A stretch of DNA of 64,000 nt from NCBI GenBank assembly GCA_000230935.2, contig AGIQ01000005.1:248001-312000 (forward strand), read 5' to 3'. Shown here piece by piece: positions 34,584 through 43,010 of this stretch. Each line of letters opens with the position of its first letter. The first letter of the stretch is position 1. The DNA is from Mycolicibacterium rhodesiae JS60 (GTDB lineage Bacteria; Actinomycetota; Actinomycetes; Mycobacteriales; Mycobacteriaceae). The translations under genes and the position numbers were made by a program. The notes under the pieces are model-generated. The model did no database searches. It saw only the letters and a list, made by a program, of their open reading frames with translations, and was not told the origin of the DNA.

Positions 34584-35506
34584 CAGCGCACCTCGTTGTC
34601 GGTGCCCGGCGCCGACGCACCGAACAGCTTGATGTAGATGAACGCGATGACGGCCACCGACAAGAACACCAGCACGCTGATCGCCGAGCCGAGGCCGATG
34701 TTGAACGCCTTGAACAGGTTGTCGTAGCCCAGGATCGACACCGAGGCGGTGTCGTTGGCGCCACCGGTCAGCACATAGATGTTGTCGAAGATGCGGAACG
34801 CATCGAGCGTGCGGAACACCAGCGCCACCAGGATCGCCGGCTTGATCAACGGCAGCGTCACCTTGATCAGCCGCGTCCACGGGCCGGCCCCGTCCACCTG
34901 TGCGGCCTTGAGCAGATCCTCGGGCACCAGCGCCAGCCCCGCCAGCAGCAGCAACGCCATGAATGGCGTGGTCTTCCACACCTCGGCGAGAATGATGATC
35001 GCCAGTGACGGAATCTGTTGCGTCAGTGGCGCACTGCCGTCGGGAAGCAGATTGGCGAGATACCCGGTGCCCGGTGTCCAGGCGTAGTACCAGCTGTAGG
35101 AGGCCGCAACCGTGACGATGCCGTACGGGATCAGGATCGCCGTCCGCACCAACCCCTTGCCGAAGATGGTTCGGTGCATGACAAGTGCGAGTGCCATGCC
35201 CAGCACGAACTCGATCGCGACCGAGATCACCGTGATGACGGCGGTGACGACGAACGCCGTCCACCAGTACTTGTCGGTCAGGATCGTCTGGTAGTTCTCG
35301 AACCAGATGAACTTGGTGTCGGCGGGGCTCGCGAGGTTGTAGCGCTGCAGGCTCAGCCACACCGCGTACACGATCGGGTATGCGGTCACCGCGAGCATCA
35401 GCACGACGGCCGGTGTGATCAGCAGATAGGCCAGCTTGCGCTGCGACCGGCGGTCGTCGCTGCGGGCCGCAGCATTGGCCGGAGTGCGGGGCGTCGCGGC
35501 GGTCAT
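34583..35506 (-). CDS. sugA: trehalose importer permease SugA
   Basis: 307 residues. MalF/UgpA-type permease with an N-terminal cytoplasmic segment, then helix LAYLLITPAVVLMLAVTAYPIVYAVWLSL. Its coupling loop is EDLLKAAQVDGAGPWTRLIKVTLPLIKPA near residue 208. Starts inside the lpqY stop (ATGA overlap at 35503-35506), indicating tight co-translation. Confidence 0.95.
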   Translation of the reverse strand: MTAATPRTPANAAARSDDRRSQRKLAYLLITPAVVLMLAVTAYPIVYAVWLSLQRYNLASPADTKFIWFENYQTILTDKYWWTAFVVTAVITVISVAIEFVLGMALALVMHRTIFGKGLVRTAILIPYGIVTVAASYSWYYAWTPGTGYLANLLPDGSAPLTQQIPSLAIIILAEVWKTTPFMALLLLAGLALVPEDLLKAAQVDGAGPWTRLIKVTLPLIKPAILVALVFRTLDAFRIFDNIYVLTGGANDTASVSILGYDNLFKAFNIGLGSAISVLVFLSVAVIAFIYIKLFGASAPGTDNEVR

Positions 35507-36915
35507 GGGATCAGTCCCTTGCCGTCGATCGCCTTCTGCACCTGGTCGGTGAGTTCATCGGCCGTCTTCTCCGGATCGATCTGGGTGATCGGGGCCAGCG
35601 TGGCCGAGATTCGCGTCGACACCGCCTGATAGTTCGGTGTCGCCGGGCGCACCGCGGCGGTGGTCAGCTGATCGCGGATGATCGCGTACTGCGGATACTT
35701 CTTCTGGAATTCCGGATCGGAGTACAGCGAGGTACGCACCGCGGGCAGACCGCCCTCGATCGAGGTGTACTTCTGGTTCTCCAGGCTTCGGATGCACCGC
35801 ACCGCCTCGAACGCCTCGGCTGAATGACGAGTGGTCTTGGCCACCGCGATATTCAGTCCGCCCAGCGTGACCCGGGTGGGCTGACCCGCGATCACGCCCG
35901 GGTAAGGAGCGAACCCGAACACCTCCTTGGCCGCGTCGAAGGCGATGGTGAACTGGTCATCGGTCGGCGAGAAGGTGCCCGCGTCGTTGATGCTGCCCGC
36001 CAGTTCCGGCTTCTCGTTCAGCGGCAGGAACGGCACACCGCCCTTGACCGCGTTCTCCAGCATCGAGGCGAACACGAACGGCCAGTTGACCTCCAGCGCC
36101 GCCTTGCCCTGTTCGAGCGCCAGCCGCGCGGTGCCCTCGTCGGTCTGGGTGACCGACGGATCGGCCCCCGGGGCAGTGGCAACCGCCTTGATGATCTGCA
36201 GCGCCTTGATGGTGGCGGCCCGGTGCTCGGCGGTGTCGGTCAGCGTGACCCGTTTGCCGTCATCGGAAAGCACCTGTCCCCCAGCACTTTCCAGCAAAGT
36301 ATTGAACCACACCACCAAGCCCTCGTACTGCTTCGCCTGCACCGCGATCCAGCTGGGCTTGCCCTCGGCATACAACCGAGTGGCCTCGGCCACCATACCG
36401 TCCCAGGTGTCGGGCGGCGGTGCCACCAAATCAGCTCGGTACCAAAGTAATTGGGTGTTCGTCGTGACTGGTGCGGCGAAAAGTTTGTCCTGCCATCTGG
36501 CGGTCTCGAGCGGTCCTGGCAGGGTGTCATCGGTCGCGTCCGCCTCGGCTTGTCCGGCGGGATCGTCCGACAACGGCAACGCCCAGCCCGCTTCGGCGAA
36601 CTCGGCCGTCCACACCACGTCCAGTGCCATCAGATCGAGCGTGCGGTCATTTCCGGTCAGCCTGCGCGCCAATTGCAGCCGTTGATCGTCGGCGGCCTTG
36701 GGCAGGCTGCGCTGTTCGATCCGAAATCGGCCACCGAGTTCGTCGTTGCATCGTTTGGCGACGGCGGTGAACGTCGCAGTCTCGCTGGCCGGTGTATAGA
36801 AGCTGACGACGACGCCATTCTCACCGGAGCCGCACGACGAGACCAGAGATGCGCATGTCAGAGCGGCTATCGCGGCCGCGCCCACCCGTCGAGCGCGTGC
36901 GCCTGGGCAAGCCAT
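35503..36915 (-). CDS. lpqY: trehalose-binding lipoprotein LpqY
   Basis: 470 residues from ATG 36915, with GGGAGG eight bases upstream; an ATG 57 bases earlier would add a charged tail before the signal peptide. Signal ARRVGAAAIAALTCASLVSSC ends in a lipobox with Cys about residue 28. The mature part is a family 1 sugar-binding protein (VVVSFYTPASETATF; LMALDVVWTAEFAEAGWALPL; INDAGTFSP). It captures trehalose at the outer face of the membrane and delivers it to SugAB. First gene of the operon lpqY-sugA-sugB-sugC-SUFU gene. Confidence 0.94.
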   Translation of the reverse strand: MACPGARARRVGAAAIAALTCASLVSSCGSGENGVVVSFYTPASETATFTAVAKRCNDELGGRFRIEQRSLPKAADDQRLQLARRLTGNDRTLDLMALDVVWTAEFAEAGWALPLSDDPAGQAEADATDDTLPGPLETARWQDKLFAAPVTTNTQLLWYRADLVAPPPDTWDGMVAEATRLYAEGKPSWIAVQAKQYEGLVVWFNTLLESAGGQVLSDDGKRVTLTDTAEHRAATIKALQIIKAVATAPGADPSVTQTDEGTARLALEQGKAALEVNWPFVFASMLENAVKGGVPFLPLNEKPELAGSINDAGTFSPTDDQFTIAFDAAKEVFGFAPYPGVIAGQPTRVTLGGLNIAVAKTTRHSAEAFEAVRCIRSLENQKYTSIEGGLPAVRTSLYSDPEFQKKYPQYAIIRDQLTTAAVRPATPNYQAVSTRISATLAPITQIDPEKTADELTDQVQKAIDGKGLIP

Positions 36916-37006
36916 CCGCAACCGCCTCCCGTCTTCTCGACACGTGCCGCAACGGTCCGGGTTTCGGGGCACGCTGCATCACGGCAGGGGATTACCCCGC
37001 GGGCAA

Positions 37007-37036
37007 ACCGTAGAACTCCGGCGGCGTGATGTGCAA
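37007..37036 (-). promoter_or_regulatory. candidate lpqY-sugABC promoter
   Basis: On the minus strand TTGCAC (37036-37031), an 18-bp spacer and TACGGT (37012-37007) match a SigA-like -35/-10 pair. The predicted leader is about 85 nt before lpqY. Confidence 0.33.
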
Positions 37037-37090
37037 CACTTCCACGCCGTATGCAGCCCAATCGTGACCGCTGAAAGCCGCGACGAGGGC

Positions 37091-37609
37091 CTAAATCGTC
37101 AAGCGCGCCAGCATGTCCCGCGCCTTTTCGGCGCTCTGCGGATCGCACAAGACGTCGTACCGGCCCGCCACCAACTGCATGGTCGAGCTGAAATCCCTTG
37201 TCCCACGGGCCATCGCGTACGGCACGGCGGACGTGATCAGTCCGAAGATCACGCCCGCGATCACCCCGGTGATCAGCGACGCCCACGGGTTGGGGCTGAA
37301 GAAGCCCAGCACCAGGCCGATGAAGATGCCGAGCCAGGCGCCGGTGATCACACCACCCCCGAGCACTTTGGGCCAGGACAGCCGGCCGGTAACCCGCTCG
37401 ACCTGCATCAAATCCACGCCGACGATGGTCACCTGCTGCACCGGGAACTGCTCGTCGGACAGATAGTCGACGGCCTTCTGCGCCTCGGCATAGGTGGGAT
37501 AGGAACCGATCGGCCAGCCCTTCGGAGGGGTCGGCAGGCCGACGGGCCCGCGACGCGACGCTGATGCGGACGCGCCGCCAGGGTTCTGGCTCTGGAAAGG
37601 ACTGGTCAT
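37091..37609 (-). CDS. general-stress-protein-17M-like membrane protein (Rv1234-like)
   Basis: 172 residues from ATG 37609 with AGGAGA upstream. A Ser/Pro-rich N-terminus precedes WPIGSYPTYAEAQKAVDYLSDEQFPVQQVTIVGVDL (residues about 40-77), the DUF1269/GSP17M-type ferredoxin-like module. Two hydrophobic, glycine-rich helices follow (GGGVITGAWLGIFIGLVLGFF and SLITGVIAGVIFGLITSAVPYA, split here into separate segments). Predicted small membrane protein of unknown role, upstream of lpqY in the same orientation. Confidence 0.75.
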   Translation of the reverse strand: MTSPFQSQNPGGASASASRRGPVGLPTPPKGWPIGSYPTYAEAQKAVDYLSDEQFPVQQVTIVGVDLMQVERVTGRLSWPKVLGGGVITGAWLGIFIGLVLGFFSPNPWASLITGVIAGVIFGLITSAVPYAMARGTRDFSSTMQLVAGRYDVLCDPQSAEKARDMLARLTI

Positions 37610-37716
37610 AACTAGACATTCTCCTGTCGTGCGCGCCATTTGTCGCGTGGCTGCCACCAGCCTGCCCGACGGCAAGCCAGTCCCGCGCCACCTGCACATA
37701 CGCTAGGTTGATCAGC

Positions 37717-38298
37717 ATGACAGCTTCCGGCGGCGACTCCGGTGAAAAGCCGCAGAACGCAGGCGATCAGGGGCCCTCCGAAGGGACCTACGAAGCCCCG
37801 TCGCTCGAAAAGAACCCGTCCCCGCCGGCCTACGAGGCCCCGAGCGCTTTCCCGCCGCCTTATCCCGAGCCCACCTACCCGCCGCCGGGCTACGCCCCGC
37901 AACCGGGTTACCCGCCGCCGGCCGCCGGTGGCTACGGAGCGCCCGGCTATTCGGAGCCGCCGCCGTATTACCCGCCCCCGCAAGGTGGCGGCGCATATCC
38001 CCCGCCACCTCCGCCACCGCAATACGGCGCGACGCCCTACCCGGCTGGCGGGTACGGCTATCCCCCACCGGCCACGGGAACGAACACCTTCGCGATCTCG
38101 TCGCTCGTGGCCTCGGTCATCGGCCTGCTGTGCGGCATCGGCGCGATCATCGGGATCGTGCTCGGCATCATCGCGCTCAACCAGATCAAGCAAACCCACC
38201 AGGGCGGTCGCGGCCTGGCCATCGCCGGGATCGTGGTGGGCGCCGTATCACTGGTCCTCAGCACCTTCATCTGGTTCGGATCGATGGCCTGGAACTGA
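37717..38298 (+). CDS. proline/tyrosine-rich DUF4190 membrane protein
   Basis: 193 residues from ATG 37717 (a TTG at 37708 is also in frame). The N-terminal 110 residues are a low-complexity Pro-Tyr-Gly domain (repeated YPPP, GYPPP, PPPYY). The C-terminal part has two helices, TFAISSLVASVIGLLCGIGAIIGIVLGIIALNQIK and GLAIAGIVVGAVSLVLSTFIWF, as in DUF4190 proteins. Matches Rv1233c. The proline-rich part probably lies in the cytoplasm and may mediate protein contacts. A paralogue follows four bases downstream. Confidence 0.78.
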   Translation: MTASGGDSGEKPQNAGDQGPSEGTYEAPSLEKNPSPPAYEAPSAFPPPYPEPTYPPPGYAPQPGYPPPAAGGYGAPGYSEPPPYYPPPQGGGAYPPPPPPPQYGATPYPAGGYGYPPPATGTNTFAISSLVASVIGLLCGIGAIIGIVLGIIALNQIKQTHQGGRGLAIAGIVVGAVSLVLSTFIWFGSMAWN

Positions 38299-38302
38299 AC
38301 CG

Positions 38303-38800
38303 ATGACCCAGCCCCCGCTGCCCGACGGCACACCGCCGCCCGGAGACCCGTACACCCCGGTCGACTATCCGGCCAACTACCCGCATCAACCGCCGCCGGG
38401 ATATCCGACGCCCTACCCGCCGTATCCGGCGCCATCGGCCTATCCACCGCCGACCGGCTACCCGTACCCGCAGCCCGGCTACGGCGGTTACCCGGGGTAC
38501 ACCGCCGATCCCTACGATCCGTACCGGCCGATCAAGCCCCCCGGCACCAACGGCAAGGCCATCGCAGCGCTGGTGACCTCGCTGGCGGGCCTGCTGCTCT
38601 GCGGGCTGCCGTCGATCGCGGGGATCATCCTCGGGATCATCGCGATGCGGGAGACCAAGCGCACCGGCCAGGACGGCTTCGGACTCGGCGTCGCCGGTGT
38701 CGCGATCGGGGGTGTCGTCGTCGCCCTGTACCTGCTCTACTTCGTATTCGTCGTCATCGTCGCCGCCGGCACCGCGTCATCGCCCGACTACTACCCCTGA
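38303..38800 (+). CDS. second DUF4190 membrane protein (tandem paralogue)
   Basis: 165 residues from ATG 38303, just after the first DUF4190 gene. Same plan: a Pro-Tyr-Gly N-terminus of about 80 residues, then KAIAALVTSLAGLLLCGLPSIAGIILGIIAM and a second helix ending LYLLYFVFVVIVAAG. The membrane half aligns with the upstream gene; the low-complexity half differs in repeat number. Stop adjoins the convergent CitE-like gene with no gap. Confidence 0.75.
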   Translation: MTQPPLPDGTPPPGDPYTPVDYPANYPHQPPPGYPTPYPPYPAPSAYPPPTGYPYPQPGYGGYPGYTADPYDPYRPIKPPGTNGKAIAALVTSLAGLLLCGLPSIAGIILGIIAMRETKRTGQDGFGLGVAGVAIGGVVVALYLLYFVFVVIVAAGTASSPDYYP

Positions 38801-39769
38801 CTACGCCGGCGGCACGAACCGCTCGCCTTGGCGGGTCATCCCCGCCGCCCGGCCCTTGCCCGCGATCACCAGCGCCATCTTGCGGCTGGCCTCGTCGAGC
38901 ATCTCGTCGTCGAGCATCACCGCCCCGCGGGAACCGCCTGCCTTCGACGTGTGCCATTCGTACGCTTCGAGAATCAGCTCGGCACGGTCGTATTCGGCCT
39001 GCCGGGGACTGAAGATCTCATTGCCCGCGGCGATCTGTTCGGGATGCAGCACCCATTTGCCGTCGTAGCCCAGCGCCGCGGCTCGGCCGGCCACCCGCCG
39101 GAACGCATCGACATCGCGCACCTTCAGATACGGTCCGTCGATCGCCGCGATTCCGTGGGCCCGCGCCGCGACCAGGATCGTCATCAGCACGTGGTGATAC
39201 GCATCCCCGACGTCGTAGCCCTCGGGCTGCTCGCCCACCACCAGGGTCCGCATGTTGAGGCTGGCCATCAGATCGGCCGGGCCGAGCACCAGCGCCTGCA
39301 CCCGCGGAGCCGCCGCGATCGCGTCGATGTTGGTGAGCCCCTTGGCATCCTCGATCTGGGCATCGATCCCGATCCGGCCGACCGGCAGGCCGTGCGTCAG
39401 CTCGAGCTGGGTGAGCAACAGGTCCAGCGCGTGGACATGGCTGGCGTCGGTCACCTTCGGCAACACGATGACATCGAGATGGCCGTCACGCGCGGATGCG
39501 ACCTCCGACACCACGTCGATCACATCGCCGTGCGTCCACGGTGTGGTCCAGTCGTTGACCCGCACACCGCGCAGCTGGCCGGTCCAGCCCGGGCTTGCCA
39601 GCGCCGCACTAACCTGTTTGCGGGCCTGCGCCTTGGCATCTGGCGCGACCGCGTCCTCCAGGTCGAGGAACACCTCGTCGGCAGGCAGAGCCTTGGCCTT
39701 CTCGATCATCTTGGGATTGCTGCCGGGAACCGACAGGCACGTTCGACGGGGTCGATAAGCGTTCTCCAC
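38801..39769 (-). CDS. CitE-like CoA-ester lyase (HpcH/HpaI superfamily)
   Basis: 322 residues from GTG 39769, placed by AGGAG ten bases upstream; the frame extends to 40822, but that part is antisense to the MgtE-like gene. CitE motifs: RTCLSVPGSNPKMIEKA (residues about 9-25), ADEVFLDLEDAVAPDAK with the acidic metal site (about 30-46), VNDWTTPW, IEDAKGLTNIDAI, LGPADLMASL, GKWVLHPEQI. The family cleaves malyl-, citramalyl- or related CoA thioesters with Mg2+. The true substrate is unknown. Confidence 0.84.
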   Translation of the reverse strand: MENAYRPRRTCLSVPGSNPKMIEKAKALPADEVFLDLEDAVAPDAKAQARKQVSAALASPGWTGQLRGVRVNDWTTPWTHGDVIDVVSEVASARDGHLDVIVLPKVTDASHVHALDLLLTQLELTHGLPVGRIGIDAQIEDAKGLTNIDAIAAAPRVQALVLGPADLMASLNMRTLVVGEQPEGYDVGDAYHHVLMTILVAARAHGIAAIDGPYLKVRDVDAFRRVAGRAAALGYDGKWVLHPEQIAAGNEIFSPRQAEYDRAELILEAYEWHTSKAGGSRGAVMLDDEMLDEASRKMALVIAGKGRAAGMTRQGERFVPPA

Positions 39770-39793
39770 GCTTACACTCCTACCCTTTGAGTC

Positions 39794-41101
39794 ATGGCGT
39801 CGGCGAACAGGGTGTACGCGGCGCGGCTGGCGGGGCTGGCCGTGCTCGGACCGGACGGTGAATCCCTCGGCCGGGTGCGAGACGTCGTCATCAGTATGAG
39901 TATCGTGCGCCAGCAGCCGCGCGTTCTCGGCTTGGTAGTCGAATTGCTTACTCGCCGAAGGATTTTCGTTCCCATCCTGCGGGTCACCGCCATCGAGCCG
40001 AACGCGGTGACGCTCAATACCGGCAACGTGTCGCTGCGTCGCTTCGCGCAGCGTCCCGGCGAGGTTCTGGTGCTCGGCCAGGTGCTGGACAGCCGGGTCC
40101 GCGTGGACGATCCCGAGATTCCCCAGATGGCCGGCGTCGACGTGGTGGTGGTCGATCTCGGCATGGAGCAGATCCGCACCCGCGACTGGGTGGTCACCCG
40201 CGTCGCTGTGCGCAGCCAGCGGCGGCTGGGCCGGCGCTCGACGGTGCAGGTAGTGGATTGGGACAACGTGCAAGGGCTCACCCCATCCGCACTGGCGATG
40301 CCGGGCCAGGGGGTGGCCCAGCTGCTGCACCAGTTCGAGGACAAGCGTCCGATCGAGGTGGCCGACGCGATCCGCGACCTGCCGGCCAAGCGCCGCACCG
40401 AGGTGATCCAGGCGCTCGACGACGAACGGCTGGCCGACATCCTGCAGGAGCTGCCCGAAGACGACCAGAGCGTGCTGCTGTTGCAGCTGGACACCGAACG
40501 CGCCGCCGACGTGCTGGAGGCGATGGATCCCGACGACGCCGCCGACCTGCTCGGAGTAATGAATCCGACCGAGGCTGAAGTGCTGCTGCGCCGAATGGAT
40601 CCCGAGGATTCCGAGCCGGTGCGGCGACTGCTGAGCCACTCGCCCGATACCGCCGGTGGTCTGATGACCTCCGATCCGGTGGTGCTCGCCCCCGACACCA
40701 CCGTCGCCGAGGCGCTCGCCCGGGTGCGTGATCCCGATCTGACGCCGGCGTTGGCGTCCCTGGTGTTCGTGGTGCGCCCGCCAACCGCCACCCCCACCGG
40801 CCGCTACCTGGGCTGCGTGCACCTGCAGGCGCTGCTGCGCGAACCGCCCGCCAACCTGGTCAGCGGTATCGTCGACACCGACCTACCGAGCCTGGTGCCG
40901 GAGACCTCGCTGGCCGGGGTGACGCGATACTTCGCCGCCTACAATCTGGTCTGCGGTCCAGTCGTCGACGAGCAGAGCCACCTGCTGGGCGCGGTGTCCG
41001 TCGATGACGTGCTCGACCATCTGCTGCCCGACGACTGGCGGGAGAGCTTCGAGGATCCGCACTTGTCCCACCAGGTGACCAGCGCAGAGGGGACGACATG
41101 A
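39794..41101 (+). CDS. MgtE N-domain / CBS protein without permease domain (Rv1232c-like)
   Basis: 435 residues. A PRC-barrel-like start (GLAVLGPDGESLGRVRDVVI) is followed by a second such segment. Next comes an MgtE N-domain of superhelical repeats (VADAIRDLPAKRRTEVIQAL; LADILQELPEDDQSVLLLQL; VLEAMDPDDAADLLGVMNP, residues about 185-275), then two CBS motifs (PDTAGGLMTSDPVVL and LPSLVPETSLAGVTRYFA). The transmembrane Mg2+ channel of true MgtE is absent. It overlaps by four bases (ATGA) with a DUF1003 membrane protein, suggesting a two-component arrangement. Possible magnesium or nucleotide sensor; function inferred only. Confidence 0.8.
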   Translation: MASANRVYAARLAGLAVLGPDGESLGRVRDVVISMSIVRQQPRVLGLVVELLTRRRIFVPILRVTAIEPNAVTLNTGNVSLRRFAQRPGEVLVLGQVLDSRVRVDDPEIPQMAGVDVVVVDLGMEQIRTRDWVVTRVAVRSQRRLGRRSTVQVVDWDNVQGLTPSALAMPGQGVAQLLHQFEDKRPIEVADAIRDLPAKRRTEVIQALDDERLADILQELPEDDQSVLLLQLDTERAADVLEAMDPDDAADLLGVMNPTEAEVLLRRMDPEDSEPVRRLLSHSPDTAGGLMTSDPVVLAPDTTVAEALARVRDPDLTPALASLVFVVRPPTATPTGRYLGCVHLQALLREPPANLVSGIVDTDLPSLVPETSLAGVTRYFAAYNLVCGPVVDEQSHLLGAVSVDDVLDHLLPDDWRESFEDPHLSHQVTSAEGTT

Positions 41102-41652
41102 GCGACTCTGCGCGCCAGCGGCTCGACACCCCGCGCACCTCGCGGGGGCCGGTATTCAACGTCGATCCGGAGGCGGTCGGCCGGTTCAGTGAGTCGATCG
41201 CCCGTTTCCTGGGCACCGGGCGCTATCTGCTCTGGCAGACGATCCTCGTCATCGTCTGGATCGCGCTGAACCTGTTCGCGGTGAGCTGGCGGTGGGACCC
41301 CTACCCATTCATCCTGCTGAACCTGGCGTTCTCCACCCAGGCCGCCTACGCCGCGCCGCTGATCCTTTTGGCCCAGAACCGCCAGGAGAACCGGGACCGG
41401 GTCGCGCTCGAGGAGGACCGCCGCCGCTCCGAGCAGACGAAGGCCGACACCGAATTCCTGGCCCGTGAGCTCGCCTCGCTGCGGTTGGCGGTCGGCGAGG
41501 TGGCCACCCGCGACTATCTGCGCCGCGAGCTCGAAGAGATCCGCGAGTTGCTGGAAACGCTGCAACCCGACGCCGTGGCCAAGGTCAAAAAGGACAAGCC
41601 CAAGAAAGCCAGAGCGGTCGTCGACCCGATCATCGAGGAAGCAAGCCCGTGA
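41098..41652 (+). CDS. DUF1003 membrane protein (Rv1231c-like)
   Basis: 184 residues, ATG overlapping the upstream stop. DUF1003 core: VGRFSESIARFLGTGRYLLWQTILVIVWIALNLF (residues about 23-56), WDPYPFILLNLAFSTQAAYAAPLILLAQNRQ (about 63-93), i.e. two membrane helices. A charged C-terminal coiled coil and a Lys-rich tail follow. Function unknown; the coupling to an MgtE-N/CBS protein hints at cation homeostasis. Confidence 0.82.
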   Translation: MSDSARQRLDTPRTSRGPVFNVDPEAVGRFSESIARFLGTGRYLLWQTILVIVWIALNLFAVSWRWDPYPFILLNLAFSTQAAYAAPLILLAQNRQENRDRVALEEDRRRSEQTKADTEFLARELASLRLAVGEVATRDYLRRELEEIRELLETLQPDAVAKVKKDKPKKARAVVDPIIEEASP

Positions 41653-41657
41653 CAAAG

Positions 41658-41684
41658 GTGACCATTGGATACCACTGAGGTCAC
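41658..41684. repeat. inverted and direct repeats upstream of the lytic transglycosylase
   Basis: GTGACC (41658-41663) and GGTCAC (41679-41684) form an inverted repeat with a 15-nt spacer. TCACAAAGG (41681-41689) is echoed by TTCACAAGG about 27 bases later. The 91-bp gap before GTG 41744 thus carries a cluster of TCAC-type half sites that could be regulator targets. Confidence 0.35.
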
Positions 41685-41743
41685 AAAGGTATGTATGGTG
41701 ACTTGGTTCACAAGGGCAGGCTTTTCTTGTTGAGGACGGACGA

Positions 41744-42961
41744 GTGGGCATAGGACACACCGTCGCCGGGTTGGTGCGGAAACCTGCGTTCGGAATTGCT
41801 GTACTCACGCCTGTCGTGCTCGCCGGCGCCGTTGGCGCGGCCCCCGATCTTCCCCATCCGCCGGTCGTCGGCACCGAAGTCACGCCGCTGGCCGCCGTCT
41901 CGCCGCAGGCCGACACCTCGGGTGTCACCGTCGTCGCACTTGCCAAGCAGCCGACCAACTTTCACTTCGCCGCGGCGACGCCATCGGTCCCGCCGCCGGC
42001 CATCGTGGTGAGCTCCCCAGGATCCATGCGGATCCCCTCGGTGGCGCTGGCCGCCTACCGCAATGCCGAACAGGCGATGGGTTCGACCGCACCGGGCTGC
42101 GGGCTGAGCTGGAACCTGCTGGCCGGCATCGGGCGGATCGAGTCCGGGCACGCCAACGGCGGCGCCACCGACGCGCGCGGCACCGCGATCAATCCGATCT
42201 ACGGCCCGACGCTGGACGGCAGCCTGTCGGGCAACGAGATCATCGTGCAGACCATCCAGGCCGGGCGACCGGTCTATGCCCGCGCGATGGGGCCGATGCA
42301 GTTCCTGCCCGGCACCTGGTCGCGCTACGCGGCCGACGGCGACGGTGACGGCAAGGCCGACCCGCAGAACGTGTACGACGCGGCGCTGGCCGCAGCGCGC
42401 TATCTGTGCAGCGGTGGTCTGAATCTGCGCAACCAGTCGCAGGTGTTGACCGCGATCCTGCGCTACAACAACTCGATGGCTTACGCCCAGAACGTGTTGG
42501 GCTGGGCCGCCGCCTACGCCACCGGCGTCGAACCGGTGAATCTGCCGCCGATCGTCGGACCGGTGCCGGCGATGGGCGATGCACACCTGGAGAACCCGGA
42601 GGGCCTGGGGCCCGGCTTGCCGCTCAATGCGATCGGCCTGCCCTCGACCGATCCGCTCACGCAGATTCCGCTGATCAACCTCGGTAACTCCGAGACTGCC
42701 GGATCGCTGGCGCTGGGCCCGCTGCCCGGACCGGCAAGCGCACTGCCCGGGCTGCCCTGCCAGGTGATCTGCCTCGGAACACAGGCTCCGCCGCCCGTCG
42801 CGGTCGACGCCGCACCCGAGGCTCCAGCACCCTGGCCGCCCCCGTGGCAGCCGCCGTGGGCGATGCCGCCGCCACCCCCGGCGCCCGAGCCTGCTCCGGA
42901 ATTGATTGCCCCCGCCGCGGCCCCGGCCGTGCACGGCGCACTGCCGGGACCGGTCGGCTAG
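41744..42961 (+). CDS. exported lytic transglycosylase, SLT-2/MltB-like (Rv1230c-like)
   Basis: 405 residues from GTG 41744. The N-terminal hydrophobic segment FGIAVLTPVVLAGAVGAAP is a signal or anchor. The catalytic domain (about residues 105-265) has CGLSWNLLAGIGRIESGHANGG with the active Glu, then ARAMGPMQFLPGTWSRYAADGDGDGKADPQNVYDAA, typical of the MltB-type SLT_2 family. The C-terminal 130 residues are Pro/Ala rich, as expected for cell-wall-spanning mycobacterial proteins. Cleaves the glycan strands of peptidoglycan. Confidence 0.88.
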   Translation: MGIGHTVAGLVRKPAFGIAVLTPVVLAGAVGAAPDLPHPPVVGTEVTPLAAVSPQADTSGVTVVALAKQPTNFHFAAATPSVPPPAIVVSSPGSMRIPSVALAAYRNAEQAMGSTAPGCGLSWNLLAGIGRIESGHANGGATDARGTAINPIYGPTLDGSLSGNEIIVQTIQAGRPVYARAMGPMQFLPGTWSRYAADGDGDGKADPQNVYDAALAAARYLCSGGLNLRNQSQVLTAILRYNNSMAYAQNVLGWAAAYATGVEPVNLPPIVGPVPAMGDAHLENPEGLGPGLPLNAIGLPSTDPLTQIPLINLGNSETAGSLALGPLPGPASALPGLPCQVICLGTQAPPPVAVDAAPEAPAPWPPPWQPPWAMPPPPPAPEPAPELIAPAAAPAVHGALPGPVG

Positions 42962-43010
42962 AGCTCCTCGTGGTCGGAGCGCGCTGCGTGTCCGCCTAGA
43001 CTCGGCGCTG

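Noticed and set aside
36987..36998. GGGGATTACCCC as an operator upstream of lpqY
   Set aside because: Only the GGGG/CCCC arms are complementary; such short G/C arms are common by chance in this genome.
39770..40822. Upstream extension of the CitE-like reading frame
   Set aside because: It lies antisense to the MgtE-like gene and lacks conservation; a GTG with AGGAG at 39769 is the natural start.
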